Below are positions 16,723 through 23,786 of a stretch of DNA of 39,618 nt, piece after piece. The stretch comes from Methanomassiliicoccus sp. (GTDB taxonomy: Archaea > Thermoplasmatota > Thermoplasmata > Methanomassiliicoccales > UBA472), in NCBI GenBank assembly GCA_004525545.1, contig SPCU01000003.1:1-39618 (forward strand), read 5' to 3'. How positions within the stretch are numbered: position 1 is the stretch's first letter; the number at the start of each line of letters is the position of its first letter. The notes beneath the pieces were generated by a model, which saw nothing but the letters and a program-made list of their open reading frames with translations, made no database searches and had not been told where the DNA came from. The position numbers and the translations under genes are program-made.

Positions 16723-17316
16723 GTGGCCAAGAACGACCGCAGAGGCTCCTGGTTCCAGCAGGCCATGAGCCTGCCGGAGACCGGCCCCGCTCTAAGAAGA
16801 TATTTTATCAATACCATGTTCGACACCACGTTCGTGGTGCTGGGAATCATAATCGGTACCGCGTTGACCGCCGATGCAGAGAGGGGGCTGGTAATCTCCA
16901 CTATCATCACCAGCTGCGTAGCGCTGTCCATATCCACCGGCACCAGTGTCTACGAGGCGGAAAGCTTGGAGCAGGCCCGGCGCCTGGATGAGATCGGGCG
17001 GGCCATGCTGCGCCCGGTGGAAGATACCAATCTGGGCAAGGCTTCTAAAGCCAGTGCCATCATCATCGCGGTGTTGAACTCGCTGGCCCCACTCATGGCC
17101 TCGGCGATCATCGTCTCACCCTTCCTGTTCATGGGAGGGGATACGCTGGTGGCGGCAGCCGGGACATCCCTGGTCCTGGCCATCGCCATACTCTTCGTCA
17201 CCGGATTCTTCATGGGGCGCATGAGCGAGAGGAACCCCTGGTGGAAGGGGCTGAGGATGGCCATGGTCGGACTGTTCGCCTTCGTGATCTGCTATCTGAT
17301 AGCTGGAGCGGTGTGA
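16723..17316 (+). CDS. VIT1/CCC1-like membrane protein, probable metal transporter
   Basis: 197 residues with about five hydrophobic segments (approximately 34-54, 59-76, 111-130, 138-164 and 178-197). A FDTTFVVLGIIIGTAL block at the first segment, Gly-rich and preceded by a charged stretch, resembles the Ccc1/vacuolar iron transporter family, which exports or stores Fe2+/Mn2+. The match is by pattern only. Start is GTG 16723, with GGTGATC ending 5 bases before it; a TATA-like TTACATAATC centred near 16697 could instead make the mRNA leaderless. Its stop abuts the stop of the convergent methyltransferase gene. Confidence 0.6.
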   Translation: MAKNDRRGSWFQQAMSLPETGPALRRYFINTMFDTTFVVLGIIIGTALTADAERGLVISTIITSCVALSISTGTSVYEAESLEQARRLDEIGRAMLRPVEDTNLGKASKASAIIIAVLNSLAPLMASAIIVSPFLFMGGDTLVAAAGTSLVLAIAILFVTGFFMGRMSERNPWWKGLRMAMVGLFAFVICYLIAGAV

Positions 17317-17976
17317 TCAGTACTTCCTAAGCAACACCTCGTACAGCTTTTTGGTGAAGGGAGGCGACGGATCGTCAAACTCCTGGATATGAACGATCTC
17401 GTAGCCATCGGCCAGTCTCCTTATCTTCTCTTCAGAAAAGAAGTGCACCACGAAGCCCATGGGGTTCTGCCACATGTCCTCACCCTTGTTCGGCCCTTTG
17501 CCGAAGTGCGGATCATGGTCGTTACGCACTGAATAAAGGTTCAACCCCCCTGGCTTCAGCACTCGACGGCACTCCTCTAGGATGTAGGAAATCTCCTTCT
17601 CCCACAGATCCATGGTGAACAGCATGTGCGAGTACACCGCGTCCACCGATGCGTCCGGCAACGGTATGCCGGCACGCACATCCTGCACCACGCAATCAAC
17701 GTTGGGGTCCAGGCACAGGTCCTTGGCCTTCTCTCTCATCTGGCAGATTCCAGACTCGGAGTAATCCAGGGCGGTCACCTTGAATCCTTCCTTGGCAAAA
17801 AGCCAAGTGTCGCGCCCCTGTCCACATCCCAATTCCAGAACTTTCTTGCACCCGTTCTTCCTGAAGATCTCCACCGCTCTGTACCCTAGACCGCTTGGTT
17901 CAGAACCGAAGAAATCGTCCGTGTTGGTGTATGTCGAATCCCATTGCTTACGCTGGTTCTTCTCTTCCATGACCAT
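17317..17976 (-). CDS. Class I SAM-dependent methyltransferase
   Basis: 219 residues. Motif I is VLELGCGQGRDTWLFA (about residues 40-55), followed by VTALDYSESGI (acidic residue for the ribose), a middle DVRAGIPLPDASVDAVYSHML and LKPGGLNLYSV. This is a complete Rossmann methyltransferase of the Methyltransf_11/25 type. The substrate cannot be read from the sequence. It lies 9 bases after the DUF169 gene and is probably co-transcribed with it. ATG 17970 is an alternative start. Confidence 0.85.
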   Translation of the reverse strand: MVMEEKNQRKQWDSTYTNTDDFFGSEPSGLGYRAVEIFRKNGCKKVLELGCGQGRDTWLFAKEGFKVTALDYSESGICQMREKAKDLCLDPNVDCVVQDVRAGIPLPDASVDAVYSHMLFTMDLWEKEISYILEECRRVLKPGGLNLYSVRNDHDPHFGKGPNKGEDMWQNPMGFVVHFFSEEKIRRLADGYEIVHIQEFDDPSPPFTKKLYEVLLRKY

Positions 17977-17985
17977 CCACGTCCT

Positions 17986-18693
17986 TTACGCCTTCGCCCT
18001 TGACTTGGGTATGGTCTCGACGCCCATGGCCTTCAAGGCGGTCACGGTGGCTTCCAGTTTCGAGAACGGTATGCCTACTAGCATCTCATCCGCGCCGATG
18101 TCGGTCGTCTTGCGGCAACCGAAGCAGCCCAGAGAGATGTTCGTGTTTCCAGTCACGATCGGCACTATGGTCGCATCGGCACAGCTAGCCTGCACCGCAG
18201 CCATCTCAACGGTCACACGTCCGCCTTTCTCGTAGGTGGAGGATGCCGGGATAAGCCAGAAGGCCTGTTCGGGCAGGGCGGTGATCACTATGACGTCCGG
18301 TACCAACGTGGCCTTGCCTAGCGGTGCTGCGGCCACGGCCACGACACTTCCCAACGGGAAGGAAGGTCTGGCCTCCAGGGTCGCCTTGGCCGCTGCCGGG
18401 TCCTTGTACATGCCCATGTTGTGGTGGAACTCGCCGGAAGCTACCTTCTCAGGGACAGGCACCATTCCCAATGCCGATGCGCCCACTGGGCAAGCTTCCT
18501 TGTCCGTAGGGACCAGGAGCATCTCTCCCTTACGCGCCCTCATGATGGTGCCGCAATGCCTCACGGGCTTCTCGGTAACAGGGTAATCTGCTGGCATGGC
18601 GCTGCCCTTCTTGATCAGCGTGATGGCCACTGGTTCATGCTTCAGGCCCAGAGTCTCCTTCATCTCGCGCGCCAGCGCGGAATAGTCTGACAT
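17986..18693 (-). CDS. DUF169 family protein
   Basis: 235 residues, as expected for DUF169. Recognised by LGLKHEPVAITLIKKG at the N-terminus, the conserved Cys/His block RHCGTIMRARKG, ACPVGASALGM, and a Cys-rich SLGCFGCRKTTDIG near the C-terminal quarter. These Cys could hold a metal or cofactor. Members are common in methanogens and other anaerobes; no reaction is established here. TATA-like sequence (TATATGGATA and AAATATAATTA on the minus strand, about 18720-18750) precedes it. The methyltransferase gene follows in the same unit. Confidence 0.8.
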   Translation of the reverse strand: MSDYSALAREMKETLGLKHEPVAITLIKKGSAMPADYPVTEKPVRHCGTIMRARKGEMLLVPTDKEACPVGASALGMVPVPEKVASGEFHHNMGMYKDPAAAKATLEARPSFPLGSVVAVAAAPLGKATLVPDVIVITALPEQAFWLIPASSTYEKGGRVTVEMAAVQASCADATIVPIVTGNTNISLGCFGCRKTTDIGADEMLVGIPFSKLEATVTALKAMGVETIPKSRAKA

Positions 18694-18872
18694 GATATCT
18701 CTAATGAAAGACTCACATGGTATCCATATAAGGTTAATTATATTTGAATCTAAAAATTATTTAGTGTTAAAAGCTATTCCACCCCAACGGTCGTTTATCT
18801 CCAGAAAAGCGACGATCTGAGAAAATCAGAAGTTCGAATGAGATAGGCTATCTTCCCGATCCATTCACCTAA

Positions 18873-19919
18873 CTAACAGATCCGAGGGACCGGGTCTCCC
18901 ACCGGGGGTTCCAAAATCCTACGTCCGCCTACTTCGGTACGCATCATGACATGTTTTGTATCCTTGCTCGCCCTCCCCACGATGGCGGCGTTCCTGCCAT
19001 GCTCATCGGCCTGCAAGGCCTTTAAGATCGCATCGGCCATGTCTGGCACGCAGGCAATTATGACCTTCCCCTCGTTGCCGATAGTTAGCGGGTCCAACCC
19101 AAGCATCTCGCTGGCATTCCTCACCGCTTCCGCTACGGGAATGTCCTTCTCCACCAGCTCGATATCGACCTTGGACTTGGAGCTCCATTCATTAATAGCG
19201 TTGGCGAAACCGCCCCTGGTAGCGTCCTTCATGGAGGTGATGCCTCCCACTTCCAGCAGTTTTCCGATCATGTGGTTCAAAGGGGCGCAGTCGCTCTGCA
19301 CCTGGCTCTCGAAGCCGTAACCCTCCCGGAAGGAGAGCAGGGCTATCCCGTGGTCCCCTAATGTCCCCGAGACCAGAATGACATCACCGTCGCGCACGTT
19401 GTCATCGGTAAGCCAGCGAGAGTCCACTTTACGGTAAGTGGAAGCGACCTTCAGGTTGTGGTCCATGGCCGGATGGCGCTTGCCCACGGCAGCGGCCGAT
19501 ATCACCATTTTGTCTATGGCCCCTTTCTCCATGACCTTGGTATCACCGGTGACCACTGGCACCCCGGATATCTCCGAATATCGTCCGATGCTCCGCGTGA
19601 TCCGTTCCAGGGTCTCGATCTCCAATCCTTCCTCCAAGATCATTGACATGGACAACGCCAGGGGCCTACCGCCCATGACCGCGATGTCGTTGACAGTTCC
19701 GCTTACCGCCAGCGAACCGATGTCCCCTCCGGGGAAGAAGATGGGTTTGACGGTGTGCCCGTCAGCAGTGAATATGATGTCGTCCACCACGGCCGCGTCG
19801 TCCATGGAGTCCAGGGACACCTCGGTCTTGATCTTCGGGAGGAACGGTGCGATGGACTTGGCGATGAGCTCCTGCATCATCTCCCCGCCAGCCCCGTGGC
19901 CCATGGTGACCCGTTTCAT
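18873..19919 (-). CDS. hypE: [NiFe]-hydrogenase maturation protein HypE
   Basis: 348 residues from ATG 19919. The PurM/AIR-synthase fold is seen in MGHGAGGEMMQELI, DSMDDAAVVD, SGTVNDIAVMGG, VVTGDTKVM and SMKDATRGG. The C-terminus is PRIC, the HypE tail whose last Cys carries the carbamoyl group that is dehydrated to thiocyanate, source of the CN ligands of the NiFe site (established for HypE/HypF). This implies that the organism makes a [NiFe]-hydrogenase, encoded elsewhere. An upstream in-frame GTG at 20000 was rejected because the TATA element at 19941-19950 lies inside that extension. No other hyp gene is adjacent. Confidence 0.9.
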   Translation of the reverse strand: MKRVTMGHGAGGEMMQELIAKSIAPFLPKIKTEVSLDSMDDAAVVDDIIFTADGHTVKPIFFPGGDIGSLAVSGTVNDIAVMGGRPLALSMSMILEEGLEIETLERITRSIGRYSEISGVPVVTGDTKVMEKGAIDKMVISAAAVGKRHPAMDHNLKVASTYRKVDSRWLTDDNVRDGDVILVSGTLGDHGIALLSFREGYGFESQVQSDCAPLNHMIGKLLEVGGITSMKDATRGGFANAINEWSSKSKVDIELVEKDIPVAEAVRNASEMLGLDPLTIGNEGKVIIACVPDMADAILKALQADEHGRNAAIVGRASKDTKHVMMRTEVGGRRILEPPVGDPVPRIC

Positions 19920-19940
19920 GAATCGCTGAAGAGGGAAGCA

Positions 19941-19950
19941 GATTATTAAG
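19941..19950 (-). promoter_or_regulatory. TATA box of hypE (leaderless)
   Basis: CTTAATAATC on the minus strand is 22-31 bases before ATG 19919. Transcription should start at or near the start codon, which supports this ATG over upstream options. Confidence 0.6.
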
Positions 19951-20067
19951 ATTGCCAAAGAAAGAATGGTCGGGGAGAACCGATTTTTCCGTAACGGCAC
20001 GTCAATAACCTACATTAGGAAGGGAGGAATAGTATTATCTCCCCCATCCTCATATGCGGCAACGGAT

Positions 20068-20144
20068 GGGCCCGTAGGGTAGTCTGGATATCCTTTTGGC
20101 CTTCGAAGCCGAAGACTGGGGTTCGAATCCCCACGGGCCCGCCA
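20068..20144 (+). tRNA. tRNA-Arg(TCG)
   Basis: Acceptor GGGCCCG/CGGGCCC, D stem GGGT/ATCC, anticodon stem TTGGC/GCCGA with loop CTTCGAA (anticodon TCG), T stem TGGGG/CCCCA with loop TTCGAAT, discriminator G and encoded CCA at 20142-20144. A TATA-like AGTATTATCT at 20031-20040 is 28-37 bases upstream. Confidence 0.92.
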
Positions 20145-20168
20145 TCATGCATATACAGTCACCTCAAA

Positions 20169-20175
20169 TTTTTTT
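20169..20175 (+). terminator. Oligo-T terminator of tRNA-Arg
   Basis: A T7 run 25 bases after the encoded CCA end fits archaeal oligo-T termination. Confidence 0.5.
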
Positions 20176-20270
20176 CTCAATCAAGGGCTTTATTGCACCG
20201 GTCTTTACCGTAGGAGTCGAAACGAACGCGCTTTGGGTCCGCTCCACGGTTTTGTCCATGCACTGGGACC

Positions 20271-20280
20271 TTTATATTAA
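20271..20280 (+). promoter_or_regulatory. TATA box before the DUF1638-like gene
   Basis: TTTATATTAA predicts a transcription start near 20300. It suggests that the short downstream gene is transcribed on its own. Confidence 0.5.
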
Positions 20281-20342
20281 AAAAAGGAAATGGTTTAGGT
20301 CGGTGCAATCTCGACCCTGATTGAACCTTCGTTTCGATCATC

Positions 20343-20840
20343 TTGCTCAATGCCAGCGACCAAGTGGTGGACGATTGCATGGGGGTGGCCGCGGGTGGCG
20401 TGGACCCTTACATGCAGATATTAAGATCGAATCACGGTGCGTTCTTCCTGAACCCTATGTGGGCCTCTGATTGGAGGCATTACTTTGTTGACATAATGGT
20501 GCTTCAGAACCCGGACGATCTGGAAGGGGTCAGGTATGTCTCTCAGTATATGAACTACGGAACAGTGACCATGATGTGCACAGGACTCGGGAACAAAGAC
20601 GAATTCCATCGCGATGTGTTGGATTTCTCCAGGGCCTTCAGCCTCAAGGTGGAAGAATGCCAATGCAGCACAAGTGTGGTTGATCGGTCCTATGCCATAG
20701 CCAAGGCGTTGATGACAGCACCTGACCCTAAGGGGCGAAAGGGTGATTATTTGAAAAGGAATGACCGGTCATGGACATCTCGGTCTTGGTGGGGCTTACC
20801 GCAGGATTCATTACGACCATCGGTTTCGTTCCCCAGATAA
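20343..20840 (+). CDS. DUF1638-like protein, apparently N-terminally truncated
   Basis: 165 codons, starting at TTG 20343 (an in-frame TGA lies 21 bases upstream); ATG 20379 is the first ATG. The stretch VVDDCMGVAAGG, GAFFLNPMWASDW and a later YMNYGTVTMMCTGLG resemble the middle of DUF1638, whose members are about 220-280 residues and accompany corrinoid methyltransferase systems in methanogens and clostridia. The first roughly 90-100 residues are missing, and no remnant was found in the 200 bases upstream. The last 20-odd residues overlap the SemiSWEET gene in another frame and look non-native. It may be a decaying copy. The family match is from memory of the motif pattern. Confidence 0.45.
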   Translation: MLNASDQVVDDCMGVAAGGVDPYMQILRSNHGAFFLNPMWASDWRHYFVDIMVLQNPDDLEGVRYVSQYMNYGTVTMMCTGLGNKDEFHRDVLDFSRAFSLKVEECQCSTSVVDRSYAIAKALMTAPDPKGRKGDYLKRNDRSWTSRSWWGLPQDSLRPSVSFPR

Positions 20841-21031
20841 TTAAAGGGTATCGCACCGGTAGCATGAAGGACGTGTCCCTGGTAATGCCCATCATCCTCA
20901 TGGCAGGCATGTCCCTTTGGCTAGCCTATGGGATCATCTTACAAGACCTGCCGATAATCCTCTGGAACTCAGTGGCCATCGTACTGAACGGGGTAATAGT
21001 GGTGCTGAAGTTCCATAACAACGGGGTCTGA
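20771..21031 (+). CDS. SemiSWEET sugar transporter (PQ-loop)
   Basis: 86 residues with three hydrophobic helices (about 3-22, 36-56 and 61-79), the length and layout of a SemiSWEET half-transporter that forms a dimer. The first helix carries the PQ motif in FVPQIIKGYRTGSMKDVS, and VAIVLNGVIVVLKF ends the last helix. Such proteins move mono- or disaccharides down their gradient. ATG 20771 is preceded by a weak AAGGAATGACCGGTC. The gene starts within the 3' part of the DUF1638-like frame, so that upstream frame probably does not reach its apparent stop as a native protein. Confidence 0.85.
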   Translation: MDISVLVGLTAGFITTIGFVPQIIKGYRTGSMKDVSLVMPIILMAGMSLWLAYGIILQDLPIILWNSVAIVLNGVIVVLKFHNNGV

Positions 21032-21066
21032 GGCATCAGCTTCAAAAAACGAGGCCTGGGGAAAGC

Positions 21067-21142
21067 ACCCGAAAGGGTCTCACTTACCGGGGAATGAGAA
21101 CGGGCATCAGGCACGTCATTGGGGTGCCGATTGGAACGCCCG
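21067..21142. other. Intergenic region with several potential hairpins
   Basis: In the 157-base gap after SemiSWEET, three foldable elements follow one another: ACCC-GAAA-GGGT (21067-21078, GNRA-type tetraloop), TCTCA/TGAGA (21078-21082 with 21095-21099), and a two-tier stem with CGGGC/GCCCG (21101-21105 with 21138-21142) enclosing GGCAC/GTGCC (21110-21114 with 21124-21128). No known RNA family was recognised; there is no ACA box or T-run. It may be a 3' UTR structure or chance. Confidence 0.25.
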
Positions 21143-21188
21143 CATGTTAAATGTTGTTCGTGAATGAACTCGATCGGCCCAGGAGCGA

Positions 21189-21593
21189 TCAAGGTACAGA
21201 TCGCTTTCCCAGGTCGGTGAGACTGTACACCCGCCAGTTCTTGTTCTGCCGCCAGACGATCATCCCCGCCTTTTCTAGGATGCTCAGGTGGTAGGACAGT
21301 TTGGAATCGCTCAGTCCGGTTATGTCCTTCAGGACGCAGGGGCACAGTTCACTTCCTCTTAAAAAGTATATGATGGAGAGCCGGAATGGATCGGAAAGAG
21401 CTTGATGCCGCTCGGCCAGGGACTTCAAGGTCGCTTCGTCAGGCATGACGGACCGCAGACCTTCCAGCCCTCCCGCTTCCCTCAGTCCGGCAGCCACTTC
21501 CTGGGGCAGAGATCCATTTCTGTCCCCGGACCGACCATCGCTCTCTTCAGCCATGTCACTAGCGTCCTCAAGACAACAACCGTTACCATCCAT
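21189..21593 (-). CDS. ArsR-family winged-helix regulator with metal-binding-type Cys motif
   Basis: 134 residues from ATG 21593; ATG 21554 is possible and no clear ribosome-binding site is seen. The winged helix spans about 60-134: LSDPFRLSIIYFL, then ELCPCVLKDITGLSDSKLSYHLSILEKAGMI and a wing RQNKNWRVYSL. ELCPCVL matches the ELCVCDL metal-sensing site of As/Sb/Cd-type ArsR repressors, with both Cys kept. The 55-residue N-terminal extension is acidic and has a Cys pair (NGCCLED) that might complete the site. It lies 43 bases after the DUF2284 gene on the same strand. Confidence 0.8.
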   Translation of the reverse strand: MDGNGCCLEDASDMAEESDGRSGDRNGSLPQEVAAGLREAGGLEGLRSVMPDEATLKSLAERHQALSDPFRLSIIYFLRGSELCPCVLKDITGLSDSKLSYHLSILEKAGMIVWRQNKNWRVYSLTDLGKRSVP

Positions 21594-21636
21594 TACTATT
21601 TTACGCTGAGCAGCAGCCCCTATGCCGTTCGAGGCA

Positions 21637-22284
21637 TCATTCCAGAAGCACCAGGCCGACGGACCTGAGGTCGAATCTGACCACCTTGCCATACTGCATG
21701 TCCTGGCAGGGTATGGTGCTCAAGGACCACCCCACCTTCCTTGCGGTGGCGAAGACGTCCATGCCGGCCGCCTCCATGCTCGGGCGGACCAGGTCCATAT
21801 GCCGGCATTTTCGACGCACGCTCTCGTCCACCGACCCTTCACTCTCCTCGGCCACACAATGATCGCAATATATGCAGGGGTAGGCCCCGAAACTGAAGGC
21901 CTTGTAGTGCCCATCGTAGAAGGCGGTCTTCTCCAAGAGGTGCACCGTCCGGTTCACCCAGAGTATAAGATCTCTATACCAAGGGTGGAAATCCTCAGGC
22001 ACGTCCTCCGGCCGGGCATTCTCCCTTCCCGGTATTCCGTCAAATCTGAGCAACAAGGCGTGATTGTACTCGGCTAACATCCTGCGGGTCTCCTCAGGGT
22101 TAGGGGCGTACGGGGGGCAGGAGAGGTGTTTGGCGTACCCTTTACACCCGTAGCGGCATTTGAACCTGACCCAGTCAGCCACCACCACTTCGTGTGCGCT
22201 TAGGGGGGCGGCAACAGCTCCATGCCTTCTGGCGATATCGCCCAGCTTAGCTATCTCCTCGAACGGCGTCAACAACCACATCAC
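21637..22284 (-). CDS. DUF2284 predicted metal-binding protein
   Basis: 215 residues. The signature region FKCRYGCKGYAKHLSCPPYAPNP gives C-x3-C-x8-C with the conserved CPPYAP, and a second Cys group PCIYCDHCVAEE lies further on with RRKCRHMDLVRPS. This is the DUF2284 pattern, proposed to hold a metal or iron-sulphur cluster. GGTG lies immediately before ATG 22284; a TATA-like GTTTAATACC at about 22310 suggests a very short leader. It is followed by the ArsR regulator, so metal- or redox-responsive control is possible but unproven. Confidence 0.8.
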   Translation of the reverse strand: MMWLLTPFEEIAKLGDIARRHGAVAAPLSAHEVVVADWVRFKCRYGCKGYAKHLSCPPYAPNPEETRRMLAEYNHALLLRFDGIPGRENARPEDVPEDFHPWYRDLILWVNRTVHLLEKTAFYDGHYKAFSFGAYPCIYCDHCVAEESEGSVDESVRRKCRHMDLVRPSMEAAGMDVFATARKVGWSLSTIPCQDMQYGKVVRFDLRSVGLVLLE

Positions 22285-22347
22285 CGATTGAAATAGTCCG
22301 CTAGACCGGTATTAAACATGCGGTATGCGCGGGGTCAACGGTCTCGA

Positions 22348-22622
22348 TCAGAACCGTAAAAAGATGTCCAAGACCCCTACGTATCGGTAGAGAAGATAGA
22401 TCACCAGTCCATAGGCCAGCCCCCGAAGGATGAATACCGCGGGTTCCAGATTCCAGTCAGCACCAGGGCGTGGGACAACCCGAACATGCCGAAGACCAGG
22501 GCCAATATCAATGGTGGGGCATGCCTGCTCCTTCGGTAACCCAGTACACCAATGGCCAGGATTACCAGGCAAAGTAAAAGATTCACTATAGTGACCAGAC
22601 CGTCCGTTCCCACACCGAGCAT
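22348..22622 (-). pseudogene. Small three-TM membrane protein, frameshifted
   Basis: Two overlapping frames each hold half of one hydrophobic protein. From ATG 22622, two membrane helices run to VLTGIWN. The other frame continues with PAVFILRGLAYGLVIYLLYRY and ends at 22348. The 275-base span is one base short of a whole number of codons, so a single-base deletion between about 22415 and 22455 explains it; the G5 run at 22420-22424 (minus strand) is one candidate. Corrected, the protein would be 91 residues. Function is unknown. A sequencing error is as likely as real decay. Confidence 0.6.
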
Positions 22623-22667
22623 TACAATAATATTTATGCTATAAAAAACCCATTTTCTTCAATTCGC

Positions 22668-23444
22668 TCATTTTAATAGACAGAAGGTGCAGTAAATTGT
22701 GGTCCGGCCTCCGACCTTTGCCGATCGAAGCTCCCGACCGCATCTGGGGCAAGGTTCTCCCCCATCTCTCTGTCGAAGCAGATAATCAGCAGGAAACCTA
22801 TCAAAATCGGTCCCTGCCTTGATGGCAGTATCAAGCACCGTTCGCATTCTGCTCCATGTTCCTATCAGACGGTCATGTGGGATCTGAGAAGCCACTGCTG
22901 TAGGTGCAAGCCTTTCTTGTAACAGCACCTCATCGGCGTAAAGGTTCCCTATGCCCGCGACCACCTTCTGGTCCAGCAGCACGGCCTTGATGGCCTTCCT
23001 TCTCCTACATATTCTACGATAAAATTCCTCCTCTCCGATGCTGAGCGCATCTGGTCCCAATCCCTTCTCCGATACGAACGTCATGACATTCTTCACGACC
23101 TGAAAGCGTCCGAATCGTCGGGGATCATCGAAAATGACCCGACCGTGATCCAGGTCCAGGACCATCCTCTGATGGGAGGTCTTCCCTCCGCATCTGAACA
23201 GGTGAAGGCTACCGCTCATTCCCAAGTGTATGCGCAAGGCTCCGTGATCAAGCAATAAGAAGAGATGCTTACCATGGCGGTCCGTGCCTACGATGCGCCT
23301 TCCCTCCAGGCGGGAACTGAACTCATTGGCGTTACCGCCCACCAGCATCTTCAGGTCTAATGCATCCGATTTCACGACCCGCTGGCCAACCAGTTCCTCA
23401 TGCAACTGCCGGCGGGCTGTCTCCACCTCCGGCAGTTCCGGCAT
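22668..23444 (-). CDS. mutM: Formamidopyrimidine-DNA glycosylase (Fpg/MutM family)
   Basis: 258 residues. It starts MPELPEVE, so the catalytic Pro2 and Glu3 are present. RHGKHLFL supplies the conserved Lys, VVAGIGNLYADEVL is the helix-two-turn-helix with its DNA-contacting Asn, and the C-terminus carries a CPRC...CTFC zinc finger with GGRTTIYC. It removes oxidised purines such as 8-oxoguanine and nicks the abasic site. GGTGA, overlapping the stop codon of the preceding thiol-protein gene, lies 3 bases before ATG 23444, which indicates coupled translation in the arsA-thiol-mutM operon. Fpg enzymes are uncommon in archaea, so bacterial origin is likely. Confidence 0.93.
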   Translation of the reverse strand: MPELPEVETARRQLHEELVGQRVVKSDALDLKMLVGGNANEFSSRLEGRRIVGTDRHGKHLFLLLDHGALRIHLGMSGSLHLFRCGGKTSHQRMVLDLDHGRVIFDDPRRFGRFQVVKNVMTFVSEKGLGPDALSIGEEEFYRRICRRRKAIKAVLLDQKVVAGIGNLYADEVLLQERLAPTAVASQIPHDRLIGTWSRMRTVLDTAIKAGTDFDRFPADYLLRQRDGGEPCPRCGRELRSAKVGGRTTIYCTFCLLK

Positions 23445-23447
23445 GGC

Positions 23448-23786
23448 TCACCACATGGTCAGGGACTGGTCATTAGCAGCTTCCATCATCACTTCTTTCA
23501 GCTTCTCCAAGGTCGGTACTCCACCGTAGAGCTTCAGGTGCTCGTTGATGAAAAGAGCGGGCGCGACGGCCGCACCGTACTTCTTGAACAAGGGCTGGAT
23601 CTCTGCGAGGTAAAAGTGTTGGATGCCCAATTGCGCTTCCGTTGCAGTGATCAAATTGAGGTCCGCCTCCAATCCGGTCTCCTGCAAGGCCTGTTTCAAC
23701 CTATCCACGTACTGCTTGTCATAGGCCGCGTACTGGGGATGGCAGCAGGAAACGGAGAAGATGGTCAACCTCAATTTATTCGCCAT
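23448..23786 (-). CDS. Small thioredoxin-fold-like protein with vicinal Cys pair (ArsD-like)
   Basis: 112 residues. It opens with a beta strand followed by FSVSCCHP, a CC pair at residues 14-15, then helix-rich sequence, YGAAVAPALFINEHLKLYGG (a likely cis-Pro strand of a thioredoxin fold) and a final helix. This resembles ArsD-type metallochaperones, which pass As(III)/Sb(III) to ArsA, but similarity is only in the plan. Its first 11 bases overlap the end of the arsA-like gene, and mutM starts 3 bases after its stop. It could be a redox or metal-thiol partner of the ATPase. Confidence 0.6.
   Translation of the reverse strand: MANKLRLTIFSVSCCHPQYAAYDKQYVDRLKQALQETGLEADLNLITATEAQLGIQHFYLAEIQPLFKKYGAAVAPALFINEHLKLYGGVPTLEKLKEVMMEAANDQSLTMW

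Noticed and set aside
19920-20000. GTG start for hypE at 20000
   Set aside because: The extension contains the TATA element and adds 27 residues absent from HypE proteins.
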